Shown one piece after another: positions 63,179 to 64,000 of a stretch of 64,000 nt of DNA. Numbering within the stretch: position 1 is the first letter of the stretch; every line of letters begins with the position of its first letter. This DNA comes from Bacillus sp. (in: firmicutes) (lineage in GTDB: Bacteria > Bacillota > Bacilli > Bacillales > JACDOC01): contig JACDOC010000003.1 in NCBI GenBank assembly GCA_017656295.1, positions 62,001-126,000 of the forward strand. Direction: 5' to 3'. A program made the position numbers and the translations under genes. The notes beneath the pieces are model-generated. The model searched no databases. It was not told the origin of the DNA and saw nothing but the letters and a program-made list of their open reading frames with translations.

Positions 63179-64000
63179 TCCTGCTTGATCTACTTTTTCG
63201 TAAATATCGATTCCTGCTTCATTTAACATCCATTCAATATGAACTCCATAACCAGATGTTGGATCATTGACAAATACATGGGTAACTGCCCCAATTAACT
63301 TTCCATCTTGAATGATCGGACTACCACTCATTCCCTGAACAATACCACCCGTTTTTTCTAATAATTTCGGATCGGTAATTTTAATGACCATTCCTTTAAC
63401 GGCAGGGAATTTTTGTGGAATTGTGCTGACAATTTCGATTTCGTACTCTTCTACTTCATCCCCATCGACAACCGTTAAAATTTTCGCTTTTCCTTTTTTA
63501 ACTTCATGCGATAATGCGATCGGAATTGGTTTGTCTAATATTCCGTTTTTTAACGTGGTTTCTAAGGTCCCAAAAATTCCGAACGGACTATTGCGTTGGA
63601 TATTCCCAATAATTTCTCTGTCCGTAGAAAATTTCGCTAACTTTTCACCAGGGTTTCCGTTGATTCCTTTTTCAATGGACGTGACCGTTGATCGTACAAT
63701 TTGACCATCTTTTACGATAATCGGTTTTTTTGTATCCATATCTGAAATGACATGTCCTAAAGCACCATATTTTTTCGTTTTCGGATCATAAAACGTCATC
63801 GTCCCGATACCTGCTGCTGAATCTCGTATATACAACCCTAATTTATACGTTTCGTCTTTTTGATCTTTCACCGGGGAGACTTCGGTTGAAATTTTCTTTT
63901 GATTCCGTTGAATTCCTATTTGTAATACTTTCCCACTGGTGCCAGCGTCTTGAACGAATGAAGCGACTTCCGACATGTTTTCGATTTTCTTTCCATTAAT
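63176..64000 (-). CDS. spoIVB: Stage IV sporulation protein B (S55 serine peptidase), partial
   Basis: Forespore protease that cleaves SpoIVFA to trigger activation of pro-sigma-K. The visible 274 residues are the C-terminal two thirds; the N-terminus lies beyond the window end. The frame is open to 64000 and reads [15 protein letters not shown], part of the PDZ domain. The catalytic His is in [13 protein letters not shown], and the Ser in [16 protein letters not shown] near the C-terminus; Asp is probably in ITDPKLL. The gene directly precedes spo0A, the conserved order of endospore formers. Confidence 0.94.
   Translation of the reverse strand: MNGKKIENMSEVASFVQDAGTSGKVLQIGIQRNQKKISTEVSPVKDQKDETYKLGLYIRDSAAGIGTMTFYDPKTKKYGALGHVISDMDTKKPIIVKDGQIVRSTVTSIEKGINGNPGEKLAKFSTDREIIGNIQRNSPFGIFGTLETTLKNGILDKPIPIALSHEVKKGKAKILTVVDGDEVEEYEIEIVSTIPQKFPAVKGMVIKITDPKLLEKTGGIVQGMSGSPIIQDGKLIGAVTHVFVNDPTSGYGVHIEWMLNEAGIDIYEKVDQAG

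Overview
The window looks like a chromosomal segment of a low-to-medium GC, endospore-forming member of the Bacillaceae. It carries spo0A, spoIVB (partial), spoIIM, mciZ and fur. Gene order follows, in inverted orientation, the Bacillus subtilis stretch from spo0A through bkd, yqj and yqk to drm-pupG. Methylmalonyl-CoA mutase genes, which B. subtilis lacks, suggest a relative such as the Anoxybacillus/Parageobacillus or neighbouring Bacillus groups; I cannot fix the genus from sequence alone.

Layout. 1-5.4 kb: nucleoside catabolism (deoB-punA-pdp), xerD with a small YqzK gene, fur and spoIIM, all on the minus strand. 5.5-8.9 kb: two GNAT acetyltransferases (the second frameshifted), nudF, the short gene mciZ, yqkF and yqkE. 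9-12.6 kb: an acetoacetate/HMG-CoA module (scoA, scoB, thiolase and a divergent HMG-CoA lyase). 12.6-16.6 kb: a 43-residue ORF, a YqkD hydrolase, a 20-bp periodic repeat, a CDGSH protein, and a SOS-type YolD/Y-family polymerase pair preceded by two LexA-like sites. 16.9-22.7 kb: yqjQ, yqjP, a proline T-box leader with proI, namA, a histidine phosphatase and rnz. 22.7-29.6 kb: an ABC exporter, zwf, a cyclase-family hydrolase and gndA. 30-34.5 kb: a visibly AT-richer block (YkoP-like, MGDG-synthase-like glycosyltransferase, EEP phosphatase, alkaline-phosphatase-superfamily enzyme) that I read as an acquired or shuffled envelope/lipid module. 34.6-40.7 kb: CheW-like, yqjE, yqjD and mce (yqjC), the miniprotein prli42, an L,D-transpeptidase, yqjA and brxB. 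41-46.3 kb: meaB-mutB-mutA. 47-57.4 kb: the complete bkd operon (ptb-bcd-buk-lpdV-bkdAA-bkdAB-bkdB) with its sigma-54 activator bkdR upstream and a consensus -24/-12 promoter. 57.5-64 kb: yqzF, a GDPD, a FapA-family protein, an ArsB-type transporter, spo0A with a sigma-H promoter and 0A boxes, and the C-terminal part of spoIVB.

How the genes work together. The dominant theme is branched-chain amino acid and short-chain acyl-CoA use. Leucine dehydrogenase and the branched-chain 2-oxoacid dehydrogenase make branched acyl-CoAs. Ptb and Buk can harvest them as ATP. MutA/MutB, MeaB, Mce and a carboxylase beta subunit handle the propionyl-CoA from valine and isoleucine up to succinyl-CoA. HMG-CoA lyase, ScoAB and thiolase finish leucine. 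Two pentose-phosphate dehydrogenases (zwf, gndA) flank this. No CRISPR array, rRNA, tRNA or complete insertion sequence was seen. I did not find a clearly new system; the 30-34.5 kb block is the best candidate for something not yet described.
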